Origin: Blastocladiella emersonii ATCC 22665
Lineage: Eukaryota > Blastocladiomycota > Blastocladiomycetes > Blastocladiales > Blastocladiaceae
NCBI GenBank assembly: GCA_025594325.1
Contig: JANHCV010000006.1
Span: 186,001-250,000, forward strand
DNA length: 64,000 bases
Reading direction: 5' to 3'
Made by a program: the position numbers and the translations under genes. The first letter of the stretch is position 1. Every line of letters begins with the position of its first letter. Below the pieces are notes generated by a model. The model worked only from the letters and a program-made list of their open reading frames with translations. It did no database searches and was not told the DNA's origin. This document shows positions 52,200 through 62,556 of this stretch, piece by piece.

Positions 52200-52605
52200 G
52201 CTAAATCCTCAGGCACGGGGCCCTGATCTGGCACCCCCAACGTGGCCCCCTGCCTGACCCCCTGCCTGACCCCCCGCCTGACCCCCCGCCTGACCCCCCA
52301 CGTGACCCCCCGCGTGACCCCAGACCTGGCACCCCAGACCCTCCATGACCCGGCACCCCCGACCTGGCACCCCAGACCTGGCACCCTGACCTGGCACCCC
52401 AGACCCTCCATGACCCGGCACCCCAGACCTGGCACCCCAGACACTCCATGACCTGGCACCCCAGACCTGGCACCCCCAACCCTCCATGACCCGGCACCCC
52501 AGACCTGGCACCCCAGACACTCCATGACCTGCCACGCTGCCTTCCTGCCTGCTAAGACGCTGCCTGCTAAGACGCTCCCCTGCCTTGACCTTGTACCTTG
52601 ACCCC
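52200..52605. repeat. Short-unit repeats (acctggcacccc / gcctgacccccc) adjoining the right TIR
   Basis: Many copies of acctggcaccccagac and ccctccatgaccc, preceded by gcctgacccc units. The complement reads as overlapping low-complexity frames and is not coding. gctaagacgct units link it to the TIR edge. Confidence 0.75.
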
Positions 52606-53293
52606 TGTCCTGCCCAATACATTGATGCTGCTAAGACGCTCCCCTGCCCTGACCCCTGTACCCTGACCTCTTGTCTTTGAAAGTCCCAATTTCCCCTATA
52701 GAATGCTGGTACTCTATATAGACACTGACTGTTTCATAGGGGAAATTGGGACCTTTACGGTGAGTGGCTTCATAGCAGCCGCTTGCGGCAGGTGGTCAGG
52801 GACGGGCTCGGGGACTGGCTCGGGGACTGCTCACAGATCGACTTGCAGCTGTGCTCAGGGACCAGACCAGGGAACTCTGTCAGTGGGTAGCCGCAGCTGC
52901 GCTGCTCTTCGTCTCGCTGCGCTCGCCGGCCGCCGCCAACCGCTCGGGGTAAGCAATGGTCAGCCTGAGTGGTTGGTCAGGGACGGGCTCAGGGATCTGC
53001 TCTCAGACTTGTCTCGCAGATCAACTCACAGATCAACTCGCAGATCGACTTGCAGCTGTGCTCAGGGACCAGACCAGGGAACTCTGTCAGTGGGTAGCCG
53101 CAGCTGCGCTGCTCTTCGTCTCGCTGCGCTCACCAGCCGCCGCCGACCGCTCGGGGTAAGCAATGGTCAGCCCAAGGGGTTGGTCAGGGACTGGCTTGGG
53201 GGTCAGGTCAGGGACTCACTCCTCGACCACTCGCCCCCCTCCCTTCCACCCACCCTCCCACCCACCTGCTTTGGCCTTCGGCCTCCGTCTGCA

Positions 53294-53320
53294 TGTCGTG
53301 TTCCCTAAGGGAACACGACA
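53294..53320. other. Subterminal perfect palindrome, right
   Basis: Mirror copy of 36895-36921, at the same 152-bp distance from the end. Confidence 0.85.
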
Positions 53321-53446
53321 TTTGAATCCAACATTTTATTAACCACCTGGGGTAAGCAACTGGGTCTCACGTGGTTACCCCGAGTGACTGCTGCCAACCG
53401 CTCGGGGTAAGCAATTGGTCAGCCCGAGTGGCAGTGGGTCAGCCCA

Positions 53447-53472
53447 TGTTGTATCCCTTAAGGGATACGACA
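53447..53472. other. Terminal palindrome, right end
   Basis: Mirror of 36743-36768. It ends gggatacgaca directly before the target duplication. Confidence 0.85.
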
Positions 53473-53477
53473 CTAAC
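53473..53477. other. Target-site duplication, right (ctaac)
   Basis: Pairs with 36738-36742. The following aacattcaccgc continues the empty-site sequence at 952. Confidence 0.88.
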
Positions 53478-53595
53478 AACATTCACCGCTTGAACGAACG
53501 CACAGGAGTTTGAGCGTCGGATAAATTTTGGTGGGAGCGAACAAAAAGGTGTATAATGGACAAAGGACAAAAAGAGCGAATTGCGACAGCAGCTA

Positions 53596-55749
53596 TCAAC
53601 GCGGTGCGGGCATACCAGGATGCTCGGCGTGAAACTGGGCGATGCGCTCTTCGAGCCCAGGATTGCCATCCTTGAGCTCGTCAAACGACTTCCACGCCCT
53701 GTTCTTGTTTCCCTGGCGCAGGACCTGGTACTCGATTGTATTGCGCGACCCGTTGGAGTTGTATCTCCAGCGCGACTGGAAGATTATGTCGATAACGTAG
53801 TGGGTTGGGTTGGGCCGAACTCGCTTACGGCGAGTAGGAAAAGGCGCATCATTGGGCGCCTGCGACCGCTCAAAGCCCGTGCGTCTGATTCGGGCCAGGA
53901 ACGACTCCCTTTCAGGGTCCGAGTCTGAGTCTGATTCAGATTCAGACTTCGACTCTGGGCGCGGGCGCTTCGCCGCAGAAGTAGATGATGAGGCGGATGC
54001 ATCGACGCGAGCAGGGGCTGCCCTGGGCAAGCGGAGCTGGAGAGAATCAAGCTGGCCCTGCAAGTCGGCACGCGCAACGCGCTCCTGGTCAAGTTCCGTC
54101 GCCTGGCGAGCAAGTTGGGCCGTAAGCTGATCGTGCGCCGCAGTGAGGCGAGCCGTGTCCTCCTCCTTGCTCTTCGGCCGCGTCTCTATGTCGCGAAGCT
54201 CCAAGTCAAGGCGAGCGCGTTGGGCGGCGAGGTCCTCGCGCGCTTGGTCGCGGTCGAGCCTGCACTCGGCAGCTTCGAGTCCAAGGGTATCGCGCTCGTC
54301 CGTGAGACGCAAAGCGGTCGCAGAAAGCTTGTCTCGCTCAGCGACGGCGCTAGCAAGCTCGGCAGTAAGCGCAAGAGCCTTGGCCTTGGCGTTAGCGAGC
54401 TGCTCCGCCGTCTTGTGGTGGTCCGCCAGCAAACGTGAATGCGTCGACTCGGACTCGGTTACACGAGTATCGGCAGCCTCGAGCCGTCGTGTAAGGTCGG
54501 AGCAGCTGGCGCGCGAAGCATCAAGCTGTGCGGTGAGATCCACGCAGCACTTGTCTAGCTCCAGTGAGCGGCGCGAGCAGAGCTGCTGCAACTCGTCAAG
54601 TTGCGCCTCGAGATTGGCGATTCGTTGCGTGGCGGATGAGAGTTCCTGGACGCTAGCATCGCGTTCCGCGCGCATAGTCTTGAGATCGGAAAGCAGCGCC
54701 TTGAGCTGTTCAGCGACAGATGAGAGCTCCTGGTCCGCGGAATCGCGCTCCTTGCGCACCGTTTCGAGGATGGTAAGTTGCAATTGGTGCTGTTGCTTGA
54801 CCGATGCGAGCTCCTTGACAGCGGCATCGCGCTCCGTGCGCACCGTTTTGAGGTCGGTAAGTTGCAATTGGTGCTGTTGCTTGACCAATGCGAGCTCCCG
54901 GACAGCGGCATCGCGCTCCGTGCGCACCGTTTCGAGGTCGGAAAGTTGCGACTCGAGCTGAGAGCGGCATGCGACGGCCTCGTCGCGCTCGCGGGTGAGA
55001 GCAGCTGACTCGGTTGCGGTGGTTCGGGCGACCAACGCCAAGGCCTCGTCCCGCTTGGCGACAAGCCATGCCTCGCGGGCCTTGCCCTCATCAAGCAGGC
55101 CGTTAGAACGACTAAGGAGGTCGGCCATTTCGTCGCGGTCTGCGCGAATACGCGCAATCCGCCGTTGAGTGCGCTCGTGGTCGAGCTGGAGCTCCGAAGC
55201 GCGCAATTCGGCGAGCTCGTTGGCGAGCTGAAGCTTGGCGTTGGCCTCGTCGCGCTGGCAGCGGTAATCTTGGCCCTCCACGATGGCATCGCACTTGGCG
55301 CGCTCCGCGGCCGCGAGGCGCGCCTTGCACTCGTCGCGCTGAGCGGTGCACGACTCGAGAAGCGCCGTCAACCTGGTCACCTCGTAGGCGTGGTCCGCCT
55401 TGAGCGAGTTGTGGTCGGCTTGGAGCGACTTGAATGCGCGCTGGAAGCCGTCCCGATCAGCACGTAGGGTTTCGGCGTCGGCAAGCAAGTCGAGACTCGT
55501 CTTGTTACGAACGGATGCGGTTGAGGGCGCCCCAAGCACGGCTGAGAGCGGATGCCGTTGCTGTTGCTGGCGTTGCTGAGCGTGGGCAGAGGAGGGGGGC
55601 ATCGGCGAGAGAGCATGCGGCGGTGCAAACTCGGTGGCGGCGCCTTGCGCGGGTCTCGGTTGGGCCTGCGCCGCGAGCTGGCGACCAAGATGGGCGGAAC
55701 CCTGACCGGTCGGGGGCGCCGGTGGCTGCTGCATCGGCGGGTCGTTCAA
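53596..55749 (-). CDS. Coiled-coil protein with C-terminal chromodomain-like segment, copy 2
   Basis: 717 aa, same architecture as 1070-3223. Replacements I saw relative to copy 1: Leu to Ser in the ALELQLDHE region, Arg to Leu in ECRRDRDQAR, and Cys to Arg in LQLCLPRAAP. The viral element ends 119 bp beyond this gene's stop, so it is a downstream neighbour and not disrupted. Both copies have intact frames. Confidence 0.7.
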   Translation of the reverse strand: MNDPPMQQPPAPPTGQGSAHLGRQLAAQAQPRPAQGAATEFAPPHALSPMPPSSAHAQQRQQQQRHPLSAVLGAPSTASVRNKTSLDLLADAETLRADRDGFQRAFKSLQADHNSLKADHAYEVTRLTALLESCTAQRDECKARLAAAERAKCDAIVEGQDYRCQRDEANAKLQLANELAELRASELQLDHERTQRRIARIRADRDEMADLLSRSNGLLDEGKAREAWLVAKRDEALALVARTTATESAALTRERDEAVACRSQLESQLSDLETVRTERDAAVRELALVKQQHQLQLTDLKTVRTERDAAVKELASVKQQHQLQLTILETVRKERDSADQELSSVAEQLKALLSDLKTMRAERDASVQELSSATQRIANLEAQLDELQQLCSRRSLELDKCCVDLTAQLDASRASCSDLTRRLEAADTRVTESESTHSRLLADHHKTAEQLANAKAKALALTAELASAVAERDKLSATALRLTDERDTLGLEAAECRLDRDQAREDLAAQRARLDLELRDIETRPKSKEEDTARLTAAHDQLTAQLARQATELDQERVARADLQGQLDSLQLRLPRAAPARVDASASSSTSAAKRPRPESKSESESDSDSDPERESFLARIRRTGFERSQAPNDAPFPTRRKRVRPNPTHYVIDIIFQSRWRYNSNGSRNTIEYQVLRQGNKNRAWKSFDELKDGNPGLEERIAQFHAEHPGMPAPR

Positions 55750-56258
55750 AGGTAAATGCTGCTAGTCGGCGGGGTTCAAGTTTATTCGCTTCGTGGTCTT
55801 GCAAGCAGGGACGAGAGTGAGGAGTGTGGGCGAGCAGATTTGGCGTCGACCCAAGGTGTCGCCACACGGCATGCACGAACAGGCCGCCGATCAGCCGCCG
55901 CCGCCACACTGCGCCACACGGCCTCGCGTCACCTTTTGTCTCGCCTCGGGCGCGAGTCGCGTTGGCGCGTTGAAGCGTTGAGGACACATGTGTAGCCTGC
56001 GTTTCCTGTGAGTAAGCTCTGCCGTTAGTTCGATGAGTAATGCAACGAGGAGCGAACACTTCTCCCAAGGGCCTCACCGGAAGCGCGAACAAAACAAGGT
56101 GCGACCAGCCCCCGCGCAAACGCCCGCGTTGGTTGTCGCTGCTGCCATATCCCGCTGGGCCCCGCGAGGAAATTTACTTCATGACGATAGACTTGGACTA
56201 AACATGTGAAGAGGTTGGATCCCAGCGCAGACACTTTGCCGAAATCAGTCTGCATCGA

Positions 56259-56800
56259 TTGGTGGGATGTAAGCCGAACAGACAAGAGGGACCGCTTGGA
56301 GCTGGAGCGCGGGTATGTGTTGACGCCCGTTTCGAACCCTAGTGGCACTTGGGCCGGTGGTGTTCGAACATTGAATCTTGTCCTCAGTGAGGTGAGTGTC
56401 CCTCTGCGCTAGCTGGCGAGGTTCCAAATTACTGTCCGCTTCCCCCCTTTTTGCGTTCCAGCTCACTATAGCCATTAACCTTTGACTGTTTTTGAGACGA
56501 AAATCGCCTTCACCTGGGCATTGCGGGGAACGCGCGGGAGACGCGTCGCGAAAACGCGTGATCCGGTCACGTGTGCGGTGCGAGACGCGGTGTAAGACGC
56601 GCTGCGCCACTCAGTCGAGGAGCCTGATCGGCACCTCTAGTGCAACCGAGAACCACCCATGTTGCATGTTCTCTCGAAATTAATTAATTTTCTTACTTCT
56701 CCTGCGACATCTCTTGCGACCGTATAAAAAAGCGGGCTTGACTGCAAACTCACAGCTCGCCCCGGCGCTGCACTGTCGCCGCCACCGCGAGACCGGGCAC
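56259..56800. other. Unique flank right of the duplication; no supported gene
   Basis: Contains two ttcgaac-type words near 56331 and 56362 without a tRNA fold, and a ctcctgcgacatctcttgc stretch. A 68-codon frame from 56206 crosses the duplication junction and is not credible. Confidence 0.4.
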
Positions 56801-57173
56801 CTACCACACGATCGCGTCGAGCTTGGCCGCACACCCGCCCGCGGGAACCGTGACGCTGCCCGCGTCGGCGCCCGACTTGCCCGGCGTCAGCGCGACACGG
56901 GCGCCCTCGTACGCGTGACCGTCAAACGAGCCGATCCATGCGGCGCTGAGGCTGTCGACGGCCAAGTGCGCGAGGGCGGACGCCGAAGCGAAGGTCTTTC
57001 CGTAATAGAGGTCGGCGGGCGAGTATCCGCGGCGGGTGCAGAGGTCCATCTCGCAGACGCCCTTGGCGACACGGATGACGCGGATCGGAGTGACGACGCC
57101 GAGCGGCGGGCCGAACTCGGTCTCGCCGGTCTTGTGCAGCTTGCAGATGGGCAGGTGCAGGGCCGAGAGGGTG
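56801..57173 (-). CDS. Hypothetical protein, 3' exon
   Basis: Minus-strand exon opening after a possible acceptor (aacatag) with TLSALHLPICKLHKTGE, continuing VVTPIRVIRVAKGVCEMDLC, GYSPADLYYGKTFASASALA, and ending at 56801 with GGCAAKLDAIVW. The stretch is protein-like and Cys-containing, possibly a secreted or extracellular domain, but I recognise no family. Upstream on minus the frame stays open without an ATG until a stop, so a first exon further right is expected. I could not place it securely. Confidence 0.45.
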
Positions 57174-57488
57174 CTATGTTTGACCGAAGGAAACCAATGA
57201 AGGCAGGGCGAGCAACAGGATGAGGGACTGCGAGGATCGTCCTGCTATTAATGCTGGTAAACTGTAGTCGTGATCATGACCATGGCCGTGACCATGACCA
57301 TGGCCACGGCCCTTGTGAGATCTCCTCATTGGCGAACGAGGTCAACGCCGGACCACGTATAGCAGCTTGCTCCCCGGTGTGGCTGAGCGCCGCCATCCGC
57401 TGCCCTTAACGATCACTCGCCTCCTCCGCCAACTCTTCGGCGAGCTCTTGCCTACGCGTTACTCAGGGCCATCGTTGTTCCTAACTCG

Positions 57489-58024
57489 ATGCATTCTCCG
57501 GCAAACAAGTTCGGGCGGCCATACCCGCGCGCTCCCGAGTCCGAACGTCGCGCCGCTCCAGGGCGGATGTCCCTGGAGGACCTGAATCACGGCTCTCATC
57601 CAACGGCCGAGGTGGGTGATGCTTCCTCTCGTGTGTTCGCTCGTCGGCCACGGATCTTCACTCACCCGCCAAACCTCGCCTTCGTATTCGGACGGCCAGC
57701 TAGGAATTCTTCACGCCGTACGTGAACGACGGCATCGCACACGCTGCAACGCATGCCCGGGCAAACTCGTACCCGCTCCCGCTCGAGGGCGAGAACCTCG
57801 AGGCGGCGGTCAAGCGCGGGGTTGGGTTCGGCCTGGATCTGTTCTACGAGTTCGAGGGCTACAACTTCCAGGACTGGCTGGACAACGTGTACTGGTTCCA
57901 ATTCACGTTGGAGACCAAGTTCAGGGCGCTGATCCGGCGCGGGCTCCTCGGGCACGTCGGCGAGAGCGGTAGTCTCGACCCGAAAGACTGGGCCAAGGGA
58001 TGGTTCGATGTTGCGCCGCGCTAG
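57489..58024 (+). CDS. Hypothetical two-exon protein
   Basis: Exons 57489-57611 and 57704-58024 give 147 aa (MHSPANKFGRPYPR... joined to EFFTPYVNDGIAHA). The second exon is rich in aromatics and charge (GFGLDLFYEFEGYNFQDWLD, VYWFQFTLETKFRALI, DPKDWAKGWFD). It is well structured but unrecognised. The 92-bp intron runs gtgggt to cagctag and is in phase. Part of a larger gene with further upstream exons is possible. Confidence 0.5.
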
Positions 58025-58287
58025 CGTGGGCGCGTCGGGTGGTGTGGGATGGAATACAGTCTGATGTTCTCCGTGACGAGAATGGGAGGAAAGATGAACG
58101 GGTTGAATACCAGGCGGGAGAGCAATACGAACAAAAGGCGGGGGATCGGGGCGGAGGGAGGGAACTCCTACAAGACAGCGGGATCGGCGCTCACGGACGC
58201 GCCGCGGGACGGATGGGGTGGTGGGTGAGAGTGTATGAACAAGGTGAGGTGGGTATTCGAGGTGAGGACGACTCCGACGACAACGAT

Positions 58288-60208
58288 CTAGCTCGCGGGC
58301 ACAGGCACGCTCCTCGCCGTTGGCGCGCCAGCGCGGAGCCACGCGGCGGCGTTGATCTCCTGCACACCCCACCGCGTCGCCGGGTCGCGGCGGAGGAGGC
58401 GCGACAGGAGGAGCTTGGCGGGTTCCGAGAGCTTGTAGAGGTACGGCTTGGCGTTTCGGGTGAGCGAGTCCTCGGCGGCGTCGTAGGGCGCGGCGACGTT
58501 GAGCATGACGTAGAGGAGGACGCCGAGCGCCCAGCACTCGGCTTTCGCGGCGCCGTAGCAGTGCGCGCAAGGGGGCGACGTCGTGCACGGGTGGTCCTCG
58601 GACCGCAGCGCCTCGGGCGCGTTGTACGCCTCAGTCCCGAACGCGCCGTGCTGCAGCTCGTCGAGCGGGCCCGCGGACCCGAAGTCGATCAGCTTGACGT
58701 TCAGGTCCTGGTCGACGAGCACGTTCTCGTCCTTGATGTCTAGTTCCGTGCGAAGAGGGACACGCGTTAGTCAGAGTCGCGTAGCAATGAGAGCGACGAG
58801 GCGTACCGCGGTGACAAATATTCTCCGAGTGGAGGTAGGTGACGGCGTCGACGACCTGGCGGAACACGATGCGGGCGCGGTTCTCGCAAAAGGGGCCGAA
58901 CCGGTCGAGGCACTCGAACAGGTCGCGGCTGGTCTTCCACAGCGGCAGCGGCGGGAGCGTGGCCTCGGACGCGAGGTACGCCTCGACCGTCTCGCGCGAC
59001 GGCGACACGAGCGGGGTGGCGAGCTGCACCTCGTGGTGCGGGTCCCACGTCGCCTGTTGCTGTTGTTGCGGGGTCCTCGCGCCCGACTCGGAGGTTGCCG
59101 AAACGAGCGCGGCCGAGCCCGGGATCGAGAACGCGAGATGCCCGGCGCGCGGGCTCGCGGGCGTCGACATGGCCTCGCCGTACCCCTTGTTGGGCTCCTC
59201 GTGGTTCCACGCGCGGTCGGGGAGGCACTCGGACCACGCGACGGTCGGTCCCGCGAGCTCGAGGACGAGGTAGTAGAAGGCGGGGTCCTCGTAGTGGGCG
59301 ACGTAGCGGATCATGCACTTGTGGCGCAGCTGGCTCAGGACGCGGATCTCGTTGGGCAGGGCGTCGGGCGCCGCGGGGATGCGGCGCAGCGACAGCGTGG
59401 CGCTCGCGGGCGTCGACGGCGTCAGCGGCGTGAGCGGCGGATTGGATGGCGACATGCCGTCGCGCAGGGTGAGCGCCGAGTCCGAGTGCGGCAGCGGCAG
59501 CGAGTCGAGGTCGCCCGGCGTCGGGGACAGCGAGGCGCGGCCGTGGCCCGCGCCAAACGTCTTGCGCACGTGGCGGCGCATCGCGCGGTCGCGGAAGATG
59601 AACTTGACGGCGACCGGCATGCCCGTGTCGGGGCCCGACCGCACGGTGCCGCGGATGACCACGGCGTGCGCGCCGATGCCGAGCACCTCCTCGGACAGCT
59701 GGACTGCGGCGAGAAAGTCCGGGTGCAGCGCGGCGCCGAACAGCTGCTGGCGGCCCGGCAGGTCGAGCGGCGTGCGCAGGGTGGTGAGCGAGGCGAGCAG
59801 CGCGGCGGCGTGGAACCCGTTCGCGCCGCCGGCCGGCGGGTCGTGGACCTTGGACATGTCGAGCGCCGGCGGTCGCGCTGCCGCGGCAGATGGCGGCTGC
59901 TGCTCCATGTCGCCGTCACCGTCGCGAGGTGTTGGCGCGTCGCGCTCGCTAGCGGTGGAGCAGTTGAGCGAGGCGGGCGACGACGAGGGCGTGGGCGAGG
60001 CGACGCTCGAGGCGCCGCTGATGCGGATCTCGCCGTTGTCGTCGGGCGGGGCCGACTCGTCGGCGTCTGGCGGTGGTGGGTGCGGCGACGCGTGGGCGCA
60101 CGCGATGGTCGCGTCGGTGGTGGGCCGGTGACTGGAGGTAGCAGCAGCGGCGGCGGCGGCGAGCAGGTCGCACGGCGGCGGGTGCGACGCGAGTGTGGTA
60201 GATGACAT
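58288..60208 (-). CDS. Serine/threonine protein kinase
   Basis: Exons 58807-60208 and 58288-58739 give 617 aa. Kinase motifs in order: VLGIGAHAVVIRG (Gly-loop), VAVKFIF (catalytic Lys), NEIRVLSQLRHK (alpha-C Glu), HRDIKDEN formed exactly across the intron, KLIDFGSA, GTEAYNAPEAL, and WALGVLLYVMLNVAAPY. The HRD and DFG residues are intact. The N-lobe has an insertion of about 70 residues with Gln-rich sequence. The N-terminal 190 residues are low-complexity. The start MSSTTLASHPPP is preferred because sequence upstream, though open to 60841, looks like 5' UTR. Overall shape suggests a CAMK/PAS-kinase-like enzyme; the subfamily is uncertain. Confidence 0.85.
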
Positions 60209-61213
60209 TGCAGGAGCGGCGGGCGGTGCAGGATGCGAATGCAGTGCAGCGAGTGCGTGGAAACGTTTTACGGGTGCAGGGGAATCGCGTAGAGTTGAAA
60301 GGGAAGAGAGGGAGGGGAGAGAGCGAGTGCGGCGCGGCACGGCACGGGTGGGTGGCGAAGGCGCGGAGGCGCGTGGCGGCGAGATGGACGCGAGACGAAA
60401 CCGACGCGTGCTTCTGGGGACCCGCGTGATTTCGGGACGCGCTCCTCCGCTGTTCACCGACCAAGAGAGCGAACGGAAGTGATCGAGCTCGGACCGCTCG
60501 CCAGACTCTGGCGCGAACCCTCCCCGGGTCCCAGCGGAGAACACGGCGGGGTTTGCGCGAGCGGGCGGGCAGGGACGGCGTGCGTGCGAGTCCCACGCCC
60601 CTCCCTTCCCACCCTGCCTTCCCTGCTTTCCCTGCCGAGCGAAATCTGCCCCGTCCTGCGCGCCCGATCCACGATAAGCCCGGTGCACTTGTTTTCGATC
60701 GCGCCCGGCTTCCTCAGCGGGTCCCGCCATCGCGGCCGACCACGGTTTCCCACGCGTCGCCGCGCTGATAACGCGCGCCGGTGTCTTTGCCGGTGTGGAC
60801 CGCGTCGCGTGGGCGGGCGCGTCATGGGAGTCGTCCTGCACGCGACATCGACGAAGGTGCGAGACACGGCCGTTGACTTGGCGGAGTCGGTCGCTGACCG
60901 CGTTGACTCGATGGCGTCTGCACCACGCAAGCCGAGTCCTTCGCGGTGGCCGCAGCGGATTGCAGCGACTCGTTCAAGAATCACGCCAATATTGCGCTCG
61001 CGAGAGTGGAACGAGCCAGCGAGCAAATACGAGGGAGAAATGGAAATACCGAGTCAGGTGATCTCAGCTGATGCCCGGCAGCTCAACACTTGGTCCGCCG
61101 TCGCCACTTTTTATTGCGCCTTGCCGAGCGGGCGCGCGCGCACCGCCGACGAGAACGACCCGTTCGCCGCCGAGCTCGGACCCGCCCATCGCACCTCGAT
61201 CGCCGCTGTCGCC
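60209..61213. promoter_or_regulatory. Divergent promoter region between the kinase and ATP5
   Basis: A 1-kb gap between head-to-head starts, GC-rich, with gagagggagg-type purine runs near 60300 and no convincing gene. Confidence 0.45.
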
Positions 61214-62180
61214 ATGAACACCCTCCGCACCGGTCTCCCCAAGGTGCGCCCGTCCACGTCCCGGATGGCAGCGGGCGCGCGCGCGTGTGAGTGTGGGGCT
61301 CGAGGACTCGCGGGCCGACCATGGGCATTCGCGCGCACTATGACTATCGGCAACCGTGACGCTGGGGTTCTTTCAATGTGCCCTCGCGAATGAAACTCGA
61401 CACGGCCTCGCACTCACTCGCCTTGGCCCACACCACACGCCCGCGCGGTCGCGCGTCCCTTGCGCCCAACTTCGAACCGCAACGCTCATGCACCCCCTGC
61501 CCTGTCATCTTCGTAGCTCGCCCGCGGCTTCGCCTCGGCGACCGTCCAGGTCCCCATCCAGATGCACAGCCTGGAGGGCCGCTACGCCACGGCGCTGTTC
61601 ACGGCCGCGTCCAAGGCCGAGTCGCTGTCGGCCGTCGAGCAGGACCTGCGCAAGTTCAACGCCAACCTCAAGGCCGACGCCCAGTTCAAGGCCTTCATCG
61701 AGTCGCCCGTCGTCGACCGCGGCGTCAAGGCCGACGTCATGACCGCCGTCGCGGAGAAGCAGGCCTTCTCGGCCACCACCGCCAACTTCTTTGGTCTCCT
61801 CGCCGAGAACGGCCGCCTCGACCTGACCGTCCCCGTCCTCGAGTCGTTCGGCCAGCTCCTGTCGGCGCACCGCGGCGAGATCCCCGTCGTCGTCACCTCG
61901 GCCACCCCGCTCGACTCGCGCACCCTCAACCGCCTGCGTGACGCCCTCGCCAAGAACGGCTTCGCCGCCAAGGGCCAGACCCTCATCACCTCCAACAAGG
62001 TCAACCCCTCCATCAAGGGCGGCCTCATCGTCGAGGTCGGCGACGAGACCATCGACATGTCCGTCTCCTCCAAGCTCGCCAAGATCGAGAAGTCCCTTGC
62101 TGGTACGCTACCTCGAGCAGCTCCTCGCTCTCGAACATGTCTTCTCACACCCCGTGCGCGTCCCCGTAGAGTCGGTCTAA
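61214..62180 (+). CDS. ATP5: Mitochondrial ATP synthase OSCP subunit
   Basis: Exons 61214-61243, 61517-62102 and 62170-62180 give 208 aa, usual for OSCP. Exon 1 plus the start of exon 2 form a mitochondrial presequence (MNTLRTGLPK then LARGFASATVQVP). The OSCP/delta domain follows: EGRYATALFTAASK, EQDLRKFNANLK, FFGLLAENGRLD, and the C-terminal VNPSIKGGLIVEVGDETIDM. The third exon adds only the last three residues after a split codon. OSCP links F1 to the peripheral stalk. The first intron is 273 bp, long for this window. Confidence 0.93.
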
Positions 62181-62556
62181 AGCGCTCATTGCAAGTTTCT
62201 CGTCCTCTCCCCCCTCGTTTCTCTTCATTGGACCTACCCCCCTACCCCACCCTCCCCCTCCTCCGGTTTGAATACAAAGGACCCTCCCCGCATCTCTCGG
62301 AATACATGCCACGAGCGCGAGTGCCGCCGTCATCGCCGCCCGCCGTGTCGAATGTTGGAACTCTTCTCCCATGTCTCCCGCGTGGCCGTCGAGCAAAGCC
62401 ACCGTCATGCACGGTGGACCGTGGCAATCTGATTGTGTCCCACGTCGACCTCGCCGCCCCTCCCCCCCTGCGCGTCGTCTGATTACTCGATAGAAACCTC
62501 GCGCTGCACGCGCACCCTCCGACTTTGCGCAACTTGCGAATGGCATTGACACCACC

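Larger units (their letters stand above)
36743..53472. mobile_element. Integrated Polinton-like virus element, 16,730 bp, with TIRs and target-site duplication
   Basis: Bounded by 867-bp inverted repeats and a 5-bp duplication, and absent from the duplicate locus at 1-3732. It encodes a primase-helicase, a candidate tyrosine recombinase, an rve integrase, a fibre, an FtsK/HerA packaging ATPase, a probable double-jelly-roll capsid protein and a probable penton, plus small ORFs. Genes lack introns, sit 20-60 bp apart and share a start-proximal motif. By eye the base composition is less GC-rich than the flanking host genes. No DNA polymerase B or Ulp1-like protease is seen, which separates it from Polintons/Mavericks and fits PLVs. 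The only visible lesion is one frameshift in the helicase. Confidence 0.9.
52606..53472. repeat. Right terminal inverted repeat, 867 bp
   Basis: Equal-length inverted copy of 36743-37609. It carries the mirrored subterminal palindrome (53294-53320) and terminal palindrome (53447-53472), and the same internal tandem unit. Confidence 0.92.
53473..56258. repeat. Segmental duplication, right part of the occupied copy
   Basis: Matches 947-3732 with about four substitutions seen by eye; ends abruptly at tgcatcga. Confidence 0.93.

Noticed and set aside
36743-53472. Classic Polinton/Maverick or retrotransposon
   Set aside because: No protein-primed DNA polymerase B, adenoviral-type protease, reverse transcriptase or LTR is seen; the capsid/ATPase/penton/integrase set with an AEP-helicase fits a Polinton-like virus better.
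56325-56375. Possible tRNA around two ttcgaac words
   Set aside because: The T-stem does not pair on either strand and no anticodon arm can be drawn.
60209-60841. N-terminal extension of the kinase
   Set aside because: The frame is open but Arg/Pro/Ala-rich and contains typical 5'-leader sequence; the ATG at 60208 begins the plausible protein. Not excluded without transcript data.
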